Shown: piece by piece, positions 53,377-61,694 of the stretch
Numbering within the stretch: the first letter of the stretch is position 1
Layout: each line of letters begins with the position of its first letter
DNA from: RGEC01 sp964626685
GTDB lineage: Bacteria; Bacteroidota; Bacteroidia; NS11-12g; UBA955
Reading direction: 5' to 3'
Length of the DNA stretch: 64,000 nt
NCBI GenBank assembly: GCA_964626685.1
Contig: CAZVJY010000008.1
Location: forward strand, 1-64,000
Position numbers and translations under genes: made by a program
The notes under the pieces: generated by a model
Databases searched by the model: none
Seen by the model: the letters and a program-made list of their open reading frames with translations, nothing else
Told to the model about the DNA's origin: nothing

Positions 53377-54212
53377 TGCTTATGATGCAAACACTGATTG
53401 ATTTTTTCAAAGATTTGCACCCTATTATGCAGGGGCTTGTTGCCACGGTTTTTACCTGGCTTGTGACGGCTTTTGGGGCATCTTTTGTCTTTTTTATGAA
53501 AGACATAAAGCGTGGTTTTATGGATACGATGCTTGGTTTTACCGGAGGTGTGATGCTGGCAGCCAGCTTTTGGAGCCTATTGAATCCTGCCGTATCTATG
53601 GCTGAAACTACCTGGTCTCCTCAATGGGCCTGGGTACCCGTTGCAATTGGGTTTTTGCTTGGCGCATTCTTTATTTTCGGACTGGACCAGTTTCTGCCTC
53701 ACCTGCACATTCACCAGCCCATAGAAAAAAGGGAAGGAGTGAAAACCGACTGGAACCGCACGGTTCTGCTGGTATTGGCAATTACGCTGCACAACATACC
53801 CGAAGGTTTAGCCGTGGGTGTGGCATTTGGTGCCGTGGCAGAAGGCTTGCCCGGCGCCGATATGGCTGGAGCCATAGCCCTCGCCATTGGCATTGGTATA
53901 CAGGATTTTCCGGAAGGTCTTGCGGTTGCAATTCCCCTGAGAAGATTTGGTATGAGCCGCACCAAGTCCTTTTTATGGGGGCAATTGAGCGGGGTGGTAG
54001 AGCCGGTTGCCGGTGTTTTGGGTGTTGCCCTGGTAATGGTTGCGCAGCCCTTGTTGCCTTATTTGCTGGCTTTTGCCGCCGGCGCCATGATTTATGTGGT
54101 GGTGGAAGAGGTAATTCCGGAAACCCAGCGCGACGGGCATACCGATAAAGCCACATTGGGCTTAATTTTTGGCTTTGTGCTGATGATGGCGTTGGATGTG
54201 GGGCTGGGGTAA
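53376..54212 (+). CDS. ZIP-family metal transporter
   Basis: The 278-residue protein has eight membrane helices with the two metal-site motifs HNIPEG and QDFPEG, as in the GufA/ZupT group. A His-rich loop (HLHIHQP) lies before helix four. It probably imports zinc or other divalent metals. It shares TAATG with the upstream small membrane protein gene and converges on the beta-barrel gene two bases away. Confidence 0.93.
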   Translation: MLMMQTLIDFFKDLHPIMQGLVATVFTWLVTAFGASFVFFMKDIKRGFMDTMLGFTGGVMLAASFWSLLNPAVSMAETTWSPQWAWVPVAIGFLLGAFFIFGLDQFLPHLHIHQPIEKREGVKTDWNRTVLLVLAITLHNIPEGLAVGVAFGAVAEGLPGADMAGAIALAIGIGIQDFPEGLAVAIPLRRFGMSRTKSFLWGQLSGVVEPVAGVLGVALVMVAQPLLPYLLAFAAGAMIYVVVEEVIPETQRDGHTDKATLGLIFGFVLMMALDVGLG

Positions 54213-54213
54213 A

Positions 54214-54942
54214 TCAATAAAAATACCCGCTTGACTTTTTAAAGTTACTTAGGTTGAAGTAATAGCTGAAACCGATGTGCAGAAAACCCCCGCGGTAGTT
54301 TAACGGAAACTGCTTTTTTAACCCTTCACTGTGTGAAACCTGCAAGGTTGCATCGTTGCTCAGCGATTGGGTGTACGTTATACCAAATTCATACCTGTTG
54401 TTGTTTTCGGAGGTTCCGCCCATGGCAAAACCCAGATAGAACATAGGATAAAAATTGCGGGCACTGTATTCGTTGATGCGGAAAGCCGTTCTGCGTTCAT
54501 CGTTTACAAAAGAGGCGCTATCGCCACGGAAATTAAAGTTTGCTACAATTCCAAATTTCTCGGTGATGAAATTCTGTGCGTTGAATTGTTGTCTGAAATG
54601 AAGTCCCAGCGGTACATTTAGGCTCCAATATTTTCTGGTGATATCCGGGTTGGCTGCCAGTGTGTCATTGTTTAGTTTGTAGCCCTTTTGAACAAAATTG
54701 GCTCCAAAGGCAATTCCTGCATTGCTGCTGATATCATACATACCATTCAGGCCGAGTGCTATACCAATCCGGTTTCGTTTGGTAAAATTTGCCGGAAATG
54801 TGTCACTATTGGCGGTGCGGCTAAAATTGGCCCCCGCATTGAATCCGAGCATGAGTCTCGGGTCCTTTTTATCGTCCTGGGCGAACAGTGCGCTTATATT
54901 CAAAGTCAAAACAGAAAAAACAAAAAGGAGGCGATTTGGCAT
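54214..54942 (-). CDS. Porin-family outer-membrane beta-barrel protein
   Basis: The 242-residue protein has a signal peptide (cleavage after LFA, then QDDKK) and about eight predicted amphipathic strands ending in aromatic residues, typical of the Bacteroidota outer-membrane beta-barrel (PorT-like) family. The function is unknown. It lies between convergent zip and divergent luxC-like genes. A TAAATTTG element ends four bases before the ATG. Confidence 0.85.
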   Translation of the reverse strand: MPNRLLFVFSVLTLNISALFAQDDKKDPRLMLGFNAGANFSRTANSDTFPANFTKRNRIGIALGLNGMYDISSNAGIAFGANFVQKGYKLNNDTLAANPDITRKYWSLNVPLGLHFRQQFNAQNFITEKFGIVANFNFRGDSASFVNDERRTAFRINEYSARNFYPMFYLGFAMGGTSENNNRYEFGITYTQSLSNDATLQVSHSEGLKKQFPLNYRGGFLHIGFSYYFNLSNFKKSSGYFY

Positions 54943-54946
54943 GTGG

Positions 54947-54954
54947 CAAATTTA
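54947..54954 (-). promoter_or_regulatory. -7 promoter element of the porin-family gene, 4 nt from the ATG
   Basis: The minus strand reads TAAATTTG (exact), then four bases, then ATG. Confidence 0.6.
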
Positions 54955-55019
54955 CAGGTGCCTGTATACAATACAAAGCATCAATTTTCATATAGCGTTG
55001 ATTGACTATTTTAAATAGG

Positions 55020-55027
55020 TAACTTTG
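55020..55027 (+). promoter_or_regulatory. -7 promoter element of the LuxC-like gene, 4 nt from the ATG
   Basis: TAACTTTG (exact), then CCCC, then ATG at 55032. A TTG that could act as the -33 box lies 19 bases upstream of the element. Confidence 0.65.
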
Positions 55028-55031
55028 CCCC

Positions 55032-56045
55032 ATGCAACAACGTTTGTGGCTGTCTGGCCTTCGGGATTTTTTGGCAAAACATGAAACCGATGCGGTTTGG
55101 CAGCAAAAAAAGCGGGAGGCGGAAGTCAAAAATCCCTGGTTTACCCAGGCGAATATTTCAAAAAGCATCAATGCATGGATTGCTGCGCTGGATAAGGATT
55201 CTGAAACATGGCTGGCCGGGTATGATTTGCCACAGGCTTTTTCTTCTCAAATCCTTGGTATTATCATGGCCGGCAACATTCCGCTGGTAGGCCTGCATGA
55301 TTTGCTGTGCGGGGTACTTTGCGGCTATCGTGTGCGCATCAAGGCCAGTTCGGATGACGAAGTTTTAATCAAATTTTTGGTAGAAGGTTGGGTGGCATCC
55401 AATTCTGAATTAAAAGACAGAATTGAATTTTCAGACAATTTCAAAGGACTGGATGCAGCAATCGCTACCGGCAGCAACAACAGCGGCCGGTATTTTGAAT
55501 ATTACTTCAGGCATATTCCGCATCTTTTGCGTGGACACAGAAACAGTGTTGCGGTTGTGGCTGATGAAACTACAGAGGCAGCTCTTACGGCACTTGGGGA
55601 AGATATTTTCACCTATTTTGGTCTGGGTTGCCGCAATGTGACACACTTGCTGCTGCCGCGTGGGTTTGATATGGTTCGTCTTTTTCATGCCTGGGAACCC
55701 TTTGCGGATTTAATTCATCATCACAAATACTCCAATAACTACTATTACCACAGGGCTGTGCTGCTGATGAATCTGGACAAGCACCTGGACAATGGTTTTG
55801 TAATACTGAAGGAAACAGAAGATGTGTATGCGCCCGTTGGTATGGTGGGATATCATTTTTATGATACCAATGAGGAAGTTGCCGAATACCTCCGACAACA
55901 TGAAACGCAGATTCAGGTGGTAACGGGTATCTCCAATGGTGTGCTTTTTGGACAGGCACAGCGTCCTGGTTTATCGGATTATGCCGATTATACTGACACC
56001 ATGGAATGGCTGCTGAAACACTACAAGGCCGATGCCAGCAGCTGA
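55032..56045 (+). CDS. LuxC-like acyl-CoA (acyl-protein) reductase
   Basis: The 337-residue protein resembles the LuxC family, which reduces activated acyl groups to aldehydes with NADPH. The catalytic Cys is Cys200 in GLGCRNVTH, and the cofactor loop is near IIMAGNIPLVG (77-87). It is shorter than Vibrio LuxC (about 480). In Bacteroidota this family is widespread without any luciferase and its substrate is unknown. The last 25 bases overlap the convergent arginase gene. Confidence 0.85.
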   Translation: MQQRLWLSGLRDFLAKHETDAVWQQKKREAEVKNPWFTQANISKSINAWIAALDKDSETWLAGYDLPQAFSSQILGIIMAGNIPLVGLHDLLCGVLCGYRVRIKASSDDEVLIKFLVEGWVASNSELKDRIEFSDNFKGLDAAIATGSNNSGRYFEYYFRHIPHLLRGHRNSVAVVADETTEAALTALGEDIFTYFGLGCRNVTHLLLPRGFDMVRLFHAWEPFADLIHHHKYSNNYYYHRAVLLMNLDKHLDNGFVILKETEDVYAPVGMVGYHFYDTNEEVAEYLRQHETQIQVVTGISNGVLFGQAQRPGLSDYADYTDTMEWLLKHYKADASS

Positions 56046-56965
56046 GCAACCGTTTTTGGCATCGAGTGGTCGTTATCCAAAAGCGGGTTTATTTCTGTAA
56101 TTTCAAAAACCACTGATTTTGGGTGGGGTAATAATGTTTTAAATACCACCTCAGCATCGCTGTAGCTGAGGCCATCCGGGGCCGGTGTTCCTGTTCCCAC
56201 GGAGATGGAAGGATCCAGGCAATCCACATCAAAACTGGTGTAAAGTAAATCGCAGTTTTGTAGGTAATCAAGCGTTTCAGCCATGATTTTGTCCATGCCT
56301 TTTTTTCGAATATCATCAGGTGTGTAAATTCTGATGTTTTGCTGCTGAACAAGCCCCCATTCTTCTTCTTCGTAATCCCGTGTGCCAATAAAAACAATGT
56401 TTCGTGGGGCTATTTTTGGCGTAATTCCATTTTTGCCCGACTTTTTTATTTTGCTCCAGAATCTGATGGTTTCCGGGTTTAGTTCGTTTTTGCGGTATGA
56501 GCTGATGTTGTCGGGAAGCAAAGCCTTTACCGCCATACCATGCATGTTTCCGGATGGGGTGGTATACGGCGAATGTAAATCAAGGTGCGCATCTACCCAA
56601 ATCACCCCGATGTTTTTACCGGAATAGGCTTCAGCAATTCCGGTTACAGTGCCAATGGCATTGCTGTGGTCACCGCTGAAGACTATGGGAAAATGGTTGT
56701 TACTGAGTGTTTTTTCTATTGATTCAGCCACCAGGTTCACCGATTGATGTATGGCATGAATATGAAAGGCAAAGGGGGTATTGTTGGTAGATGCCAATTC
56801 CGTAATTTCCTGTGTTAAGGTTTCCCTTTCTATTTCTTTTACCAAATCAGGTTTGGTGCGAGAAATGGCCTCATATAAAGCAGCAGGGCCCAGTTTTGCC
56901 CCTTGTGTTCCTGCACCCAGTTCAAATGCGGCTTCAATGAATTTAATTTTTTTGTGCACGATCAT
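56021..56965 (-). CDS. rocF: Arginase
   Basis: This 314-residue ureohydrolase has the dimanganese motifs GDHSN, DAHLDLH and SFDVDCLDP. The SGNMHGM segment after the second motif is characteristic of arginase instead of agmatinase. It would convert arginine to ornithine and urea. Formimidoylglutamase is a possible alternative, but the N-terminal GAGTQGAKLGPAAL pattern matches Bacteroidota arginases. A TATCTTTG element lies 17 nt upstream. Confidence 0.87.
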   Translation of the reverse strand: MIVHKKIKFIEAAFELGAGTQGAKLGPAALYEAISRTKPDLVKEIERETLTQEITELASTNNTPFAFHIHAIHQSVNLVAESIEKTLSNNHFPIVFSGDHSNAIGTVTGIAEAYSGKNIGVIWVDAHLDLHSPYTTPSGNMHGMAVKALLPDNISSYRKNELNPETIRFWSKIKKSGKNGITPKIAPRNIVFIGTRDYEEEEWGLVQQQNIRIYTPDDIRKKGMDKIMAETLDYLQNCDLLYTSFDVDCLDPSISVGTGTPAPDGLSYSDAEVVFKTLLPHPKSVVFEITEINPLLDNDHSMPKTVAQLLASAL

Positions 56966-56982
56966 AGGTTAACCGCTTTTAG

Positions 56983-56990
56983 CAAAGATA
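56983..56990 (-). promoter_or_regulatory. -7 promoter element of the arginase gene
   Basis: The minus strand reads TATCTTTG (exact), 17 nt before the ATG. Confidence 0.58.
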
Positions 56991-57017
56991 TGAGAATTGA
57001 ATTTATTTGGGACTTTT

Positions 57018-58721
57018 TCAGGGATTGATTTTTCCCCATACTGTGTAGGCCCCCGGTTCCGATTTTTGGATAAAATGCTTGAGAAAGGCAGAATCTGCTT
57101 TAAAATCGCAGCGGGTAATGATTTTTACAGGGCGTGTTTCAGGGTTCTGAACAATCCAGTGTTTTCTTGCGGTGTAATTCGGAGCCGGTTCCTGCGGATA
57201 GTTTTCAGCAGCTGTTTTTGTCCATAAACCTTTGAACTGTTCAGGTTGCGTTTTTCCGTAAAAAAGAATGGCAAACGTTTTATAATTCCATGATTCAATA
57301 ATGCTGTTGCTATCCGAAGATTCTGCTTCTATCGTGCTGATTATACTTCCTTGTAACTGCTTTTCTGCCTTCGGCAAAACAACGATATACAGGTATTGTG
57401 CAAACAGCAAAACGGCCACAAAAAGAGGTGTGGCATGCCGCACAATTCCCGCGGCAAACTGAACAATCCAGATGAGCACAAAACAAAGAAATACCAGTGC
57501 AGGAATCCCTTCCCAGCCACCCCAGATATCTCCGGAAAGTAACAGTTTAGTGGCAAAAATATCTTTGCTCAATAGCGGAGCAAGAACATCGCGATTCTCA
57601 ACCGTTAACAGATAGGGTGCAATGGTGAAAAAGGCAGCCAGCGGAACCAGGCTAATCAAAACAGGTAGGCTTAACCAGCGGGAAACGACCATGCGTTTTG
57701 TATAGCTGGCATAGAGCGTATATCCGGCCATGAAGGCCAGAGGGATCCAACACAGACTGCTATAGTGTATGATTTTGGTGGTGACGATGGAAAAGACAAT
57801 AAGCACGGTCCAGAATAGACTGCGCATGTAACTAAACAGGATGGCCGAATTGCCGGTGCTCAGGGTCGGGTTGTGAAAAAGGAAAGGGAAAGCCAGAATG
57901 GACGCAGGTGCGCACAAAAAGAATAAAACCAGGAAGTGATAATACCAGGGCTGGTTATGCCATTCAATTTGTCCTTGCAGTAAAACAACCTGGTATCTTA
58001 GGAATTCTGACAGAAACCAGGTGCCGTGACGGTATGTTTCAACACCCAGCCAAAGGCCGATGACGAATAGAAATGCGGTAATTGCAACGCTGAGATTCAA
58101 CCATCCCGGCCAGGCATTTTTTCCCGCTGCAAAAAGCCTGACTAACGCTACAATTCCGGCAATCAACAATGCAACAGGCCCTTTTGTCATCACAGCAAGG
58201 CCGGCAAATATGCCGAACAACAAAAAATGGATGCGCGCATTGTTTTGGTTACTCGTTTCAATCTCAGCCAGAAACCATTGGTAAACCGACAGTAATATAA
58301 ACAGGTTGAAAACCGGATCGATAATGCCTGTTTTAAAATAGAGTGCGGGTGCCAGGCTGCCTGCATAGGCAAGAACAAAGAATAAACCGAAAAAATGACC
58401 GATGTGGTTTTTTCCGATATGGTAAAAAATGTTGATGGAAACAATGCCTGCAAGGGCATTCGGAAGGCGGGCTGCAAACTCATTGACTCCAAAAATCTTC
58501 ATGCAAATAGCCTGAAGCCATATGAACAGGGGTGGTTTTTCCCAAAAGGGCTCAAATGCAATCTGAACGCGGCCCCATTCTCCGGTTACCAGCATTTCAC
58601 GGGCTGCTTCTGCAAAATTGATTTCGTCCCAGTCAAATAAATGGAAACTGCCCAGAAAAGGAACATACATCAGGGCTGCACCCAGCGTAATCAGAAGATG
58701 TATTGCAGTTTTACGACTCAC
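57018..58721 (-). CDS. GT-C membrane glycosyltransferase (ArnT/PMT-like, GT39/GT83)
   Basis: The protein has about 12 membrane helices and, near the amino end, the GT-C catalytic loop FDWDEINFAEAAREM followed by EKPPLFIWLQ, as in ArnT and related sugar-phosphate-lipid transferases. It would move a sugar from a polyprenyl-phosphate to lipid A, protein or another acceptor on the periplasmic side. The start is a GTG at 58721 that shares GTGA with the stop of the PAP2 gene; the longer frame to 58796 only translates PAP2 out of frame. That gives 567 residues and tight coupling with PAP2. Confidence 0.88.
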   Translation of the reverse strand: MSRKTAIHLLITLGAALMYVPFLGSFHLFDWDEINFAEAAREMLVTGEWGRVQIAFEPFWEKPPLFIWLQAICMKIFGVNEFAARLPNALAGIVSINIFYHIGKNHIGHFFGLFFVLAYAGSLAPALYFKTGIIDPVFNLFILLSVYQWFLAEIETSNQNNARIHFLLFGIFAGLAVMTKGPVALLIAGIVALVRLFAAGKNAWPGWLNLSVAITAFLFVIGLWLGVETYRHGTWFLSEFLRYQVVLLQGQIEWHNQPWYYHFLVLFFLCAPASILAFPFLFHNPTLSTGNSAILFSYMRSLFWTVLIVFSIVTTKIIHYSSLCWIPLAFMAGYTLYASYTKRMVVSRWLSLPVLISLVPLAAFFTIAPYLLTVENRDVLAPLLSKDIFATKLLLSGDIWGGWEGIPALVFLCFVLIWIVQFAAGIVRHATPLFVAVLLFAQYLYIVVLPKAEKQLQGSIISTIEAESSDSNSIIESWNYKTFAILFYGKTQPEQFKGLWTKTAAENYPQEPAPNYTARKHWIVQNPETRPVKIITRCDFKADSAFLKHFIQKSEPGAYTVWGKINP

Positions 58722-59317
58722 CAGGTTATTTGTTTGAGAATTGCAATGCGGGAATATCCTAACCTGAAAACAAGCCATACAAACAATGCTATGCAAATGC
58801 CTGCGGCAACATCATGCAGGTAATGCTGTCCCAGATACAGACGCGAAAATCCTACCAAAGTGGCGAAAATAACATACAATATTTCAACAAGCCTGTATTT
58901 GCTGATGACAGCAAAAAAGCCCAGTGCTGTGAAAGCGCCTGCAGTATGGCCGCTTGGAAATGAGCGCCAGGATGCAATAGGGCTTCCCGGTACTTCAAAC
59001 AGTGCGTTGCCGAGTTCCTGGATAGGCCGGGGCTCATTGAGCCCGAATTTAAGCCCTTGAACAAGAGCCAGTTCAAGTAAAAAGCAAATGCCAAACCACA
59101 ATCCGAGTTTGGGCTGTTTAATGAGGGCAAAGCCTATAGATGCTGAAATAAGTGGCCATTCGCCTAAAATGGTGCACCAAGTAAACACTTGGTCAAGAAC
59201 AGGCGTATGCAGCTGATTTGCCCAAAGGGTAGGTGCATGGCACGGAATAAACAAAAGCCATAAAAATGAAGCAAAAACCAGAATGATGCCAATGCCGAAA
59301 TAGTATTTTCCCCTCAT
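58718..59317 (-). CDS. PAP2-family membrane phosphatase
   Basis: The 199-residue, roughly six-helix protein has the three PAP2 motifs: KFGLNEPRP, SFPSGHTAG and SRLYLGQHYLHD. Such enzymes dephosphorylate lipid phosphates such as undecaprenyl-pyrophosphate or phosphatidate. Coupled to the GT-C transferase through a GTGA overlap, it may recycle the lipid carrier used by that enzyme. Confidence 0.92.
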   Translation of the reverse strand: MRGKYYFGIGIILVFASFLWLLFIPCHAPTLWANQLHTPVLDQVFTWCTILGEWPLISASIGFALIKQPKLGLWFGICFLLELALVQGLKFGLNEPRPIQELGNALFEVPGSPIASWRSFPSGHTAGAFTALGFFAVISKYRLVEILYVIFATLVGFSRLYLGQHYLHDVAAGICIALFVWLVFRLGYSRIAILKQITW

Positions 59318-59328
59318 TTTCCTATCTG

Positions 59329-59336
59329 CAAAGATA
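59329..59336 (-). promoter_or_regulatory. -7 promoter element of the PAP2/GT-C operon
   Basis: The minus strand reads TATCTTTG (exact), 11 nt before the ATG. Confidence 0.58.
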
Positions 59337-59416
59337 ATATTATCAGGATTCCTGTCATTTTCATTTTGAAATGTGGTGTAAAATGGTTTTTTTGCGCATC
59401 AGTAACATTCACTGCT

Positions 59417-59818
59417 ATGAGTTCTTCCTCTAACAACCGACTCAAACTTGAGCTGGAATACCCGCTAAGGTCTTCAACACATATTCTGTATCAATATATA
59501 TCAAGTCCTTCCGGTTTGCAGAGTTGGTTTGCAGATCACGTGGATGTAATAGGTTCGGGAAGATATCGGTTTCGTTGGGAGGATGATACCGAAGTTAATG
59601 CCATAATGGTTAAAAATGTTACCAATAAGTATATTCGGTTTACCTTGGATAATGCTCAAGCGGATGATGAATACCTGGAATTCAGGATTATTCAGGATGA
59701 TATAACCGGTGATGTGGAGCTGGTAATAACCGAATTTATCAACAATGGCGAAGAAGACATGGCCGCATCCATCTGGGATTCAGCGGTAGACAGCCTCAGG
59801 CATGTGATTGGGGCCTGA
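59417..59818 (+). CDS. START-like domain protein (Bacteroidota AHSA1-related)
   Basis: The 133-residue protein has the START/SRPBCC helix-grip pattern with LEYPLRSSTHILYQYISSPS, LQSWFADHVDV and a closing WDSAVDSLRHVIGA. It matches a short protein present across Bacteroidota whose role is unknown; the fold has a hydrophobic ligand cavity. The start is the ATG at 59417; the longer frame to 59366 adds a non-homologous stretch. It converges on the amidohydrolase gene. Confidence 0.88.
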   Translation: MSSSSNNRLKLELEYPLRSSTHILYQYISSPSGLQSWFADHVDVIGSGRYRFRWEDDTEVNAIMVKNVTNKYIRFTLDNAQADDEYLEFRIIQDDITGDVELVITEFINNGEEDMAASIWDSAVDSLRHVIGA

Positions 59819-59822
59819 AGCG

Positions 59823-61043
59823 TTATTTATTCAATTCGTTTATGGCAAGCCAGGTCAATAGGCCTGCGCCATCTTCCAGTGCATCTTCATCGGCATCAAA
59901 AGCAGGGTGGTGAACACTATTCACAATGCCTTTTTCTTCATTTCGTACTCCAAGTCGGTAAAAACAGCTTGGCACCTCCTGCGAGTAGTAGGCAAAATCT
60001 TCTGCTGCCATCCATATGTCCAGGTGTTCAACATAATTATCACCCAGGTAATCGGTGGCTGCTTCCTTGCAACTGAGGGTGAGTGCTTCGTCGTTTTGCA
60101 GAAAGGGGTATCCGCGCCGTATTTCAATATCAATTCGTCCACCCATGCTTTCTGCTATGCCGGTGGCTATGCGAGTTATTCTCTCGTGTGCTTCCGTTCG
60201 CCAGGATTCATTTAGTGTTCTGAAGGTTCCTTCCAGTTTCACCTCGGGAGGTATCACATTGGTGGCGCCATTGGCAATTACTTTGCCGAAAGAGAGTACC
60301 GAAGGCACAGCGGGATTGGCATTGCGTGAAACTACCTGTTGCAGCCCCGTGATAATATGTGCGGCAATTAAAACCGGGTCAATGTTGAAATGCGGCATGG
60401 CGCCATGACCGCCCTTTCCATGCACAGTCATGTATATTTCGTCGGTGCTGGCCATATAAAGTCCTGGCCTAAAGCCGGTTTTCCCGGTGGGTATCTGGGG
60501 CATAACATGCTGACCGATCATCACATCCGGTCTGGGATTTTCCAGCACACCGTCTGCAATCATCAGGCTTGCGCCACCGGGCAGTTTTTCTTCTCCTGGC
60601 TGAAAAACCAGTTTTACGGTGCCTGAAAACTGATGGCTGAGCTCATGCAAAATGGTGGCAGCTCCAAGTAGGGAAGTTGTATGCACATCGTGCCCGCAAG
60701 CGTGCATCACCCCTTCATTTTTACTTCTGTATGGCCTGCCGTCATTAACCTCTGTAATGGGCAAAGCATCCATATCTGCGCGCAGTCCCACCACTTTTTT
60801 ATGGTTGCCGCCTTTTCCCTCAATCAGGGCAATAACACCGGTTTTAGCCAGTCTTTGTGTTTTCAGTCCCAGTTTGTTTTGCAAATAATCTTCAACCCAG
60901 GCTGCGGTATTGTGTTCCTGAAAAGACAGTTCCGGATTCATGTGCAAATGTCTGCGCATCTCTGTCAGCATGGGTTTTAGCGATTTGGCCTTCGCTTTGA
61001 TGATATCAATCAATTCCGTTTTTGGGGCTGCCGGGTTTAGCAT
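59823..61043 (-). CDS. M20 amidohydrolase (hippurate/IAA-amino acid hydrolase type)
   Basis: The 406-residue metallohydrolase has GLRADMDALPI, HACGHDVHTT, and QPGEEKLPGGA with metal-binding His, Asp and Glu. It belongs to the M20D group, which cleaves N-acyl amino acids. The exact substrate is unknown. It is a single gene with a perfect -7 element 32 nt upstream of the ATG and is divergent from the 61090 lipoprotein gene. Confidence 0.93.
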   Translation of the reverse strand: MLNPAAPKTELIDIIKAKAKSLKPMLTEMRRHLHMNPELSFQEHNTAAWVEDYLQNKLGLKTQRLAKTGVIALIEGKGGNHKKVVGLRADMDALPITEVNDGRPYRSKNEGVMHACGHDVHTTSLLGAATILHELSHQFSGTVKLVFQPGEEKLPGGASLMIADGVLENPRPDVMIGQHVMPQIPTGKTGFRPGLYMASTDEIYMTVHGKGGHGAMPHFNIDPVLIAAHIITGLQQVVSRNANPAVPSVLSFGKVIANGATNVIPPEVKLEGTFRTLNESWRTEAHERITRIATGIAESMGGRIDIEIRRGYPFLQNDEALTLSCKEAATDYLGDNYVEHLDIWMAAEDFAYYSQEVPSCFYRLGVRNEEKGIVNSVHHPAFDADEDALEDGAGLLTWLAINELNK

Positions 61044-61075
61044 TTTTGGGATGTTGTGTTTTTTCAGTTATTTTG

Positions 61076-61083
61076 CAAATGTA
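61076..61083 (-). promoter_or_regulatory. -7 promoter element of the amidohydrolase gene
   Basis: The minus strand reads TACATTTG (exact), 32 nt before the ATG. Confidence 0.55.
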
Positions 61084-61089
61084 AATACC

Positions 61090-61677
61090 TTGAGACAAGT
61101 AAACTACATTGTGTTGTTGATAGGAGGCATTTTTATGTCTTTGTCAGGTTGCCGCAAACTGGCTACAAAAGAAACATACAGTCTGGATGCCAATTTTAAA
61201 AGCATATTCGGCTTTCCTGAAGGCAGTACCTGGGTTTACTACCTTGCCACCGATACCCTGAAAAAGGAAACCGTTGTGTTAAAGAACCGCATGGCAGGTA
61301 AAATGCGCTTTGATAATCTTGAACAGGAGTTTATCTCCTATGAGTTGCACTCCACCATAGACAGCCAGCAGCTTGTGCGTTGCATGGCAACAGGAGAGAA
61401 TACGGCAAGATGGGCGCTTTTATACAAAGATTCGATTTATCGGCAGGTAGCAGAAATGTACTACAGCGCATCGCTGTTCAGTGGTGTAATGGGTAACGGG
61501 GATACAGTCACATATTTGCCCTCCCTCAGTGTGGGAGATATTATGTATTACAATGTAATTGAGTTGCGCTCTGCCCGCAAGAAGAAATACAGCAGACTCT
61601 ATTTTAGCGGCAATACGGGAATTGTAAGAAAAGATTATGTGGATGGCCGCATATATTTATTGAAAACCTTCCGCTAA
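61090..61677 (+). CDS. Lipoprotein of unknown function
   Basis: From the TTG at 61090 the protein has a good lipoprotein signal (MRQVNYIVLLIGGIFMSLSG, then Cys21) and 195 residues. An ATG start upstream would lie inside the amidohydrolase gene and lack a signal. The mature part opens with GSTWVYYLATDT, the same layout as the TGA-broken gene at 34023-34643, so the two look like relatives. It ends with beta-strand segments and no catalytic motif. dnaG follows 17 bp downstream. Confidence 0.75.
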   Translation: MRQVNYIVLLIGGIFMSLSGCRKLATKETYSLDANFKSIFGFPEGSTWVYYLATDTLKKETVVLKNRMAGKMRFDNLEQEFISYELHSTIDSQQLVRCMATGENTARWALLYKDSIYRQVAEMYYSASLFSGVMGNGDTVTYLPSLSVGDIMYYNVIELRSARKKKYSRLYFSGNTGIVRKDYVDGRIYLLKTFR

Positions 61678-61682
61678 TTTGT

Positions 61683-61690
61683 TAATTTCG
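61683..61690 (+). promoter_or_regulatory. -7-like element of dnaG, 4 nt from the ATG
   Basis: TAATTTCG, the TTCG variant of the element also seen before dnaE, then GGGC, then the dnaG ATG. Confidence 0.45.
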
Positions 61691-61694
61691 GGGC

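Noticed and set aside
58722..58796. A longer amino end of the GT-C glycosyltransferase
   Set aside because: The extra residues are translated from the PAP2 gene's end in another frame and are not signal-like; the GTGA junction is a better start.
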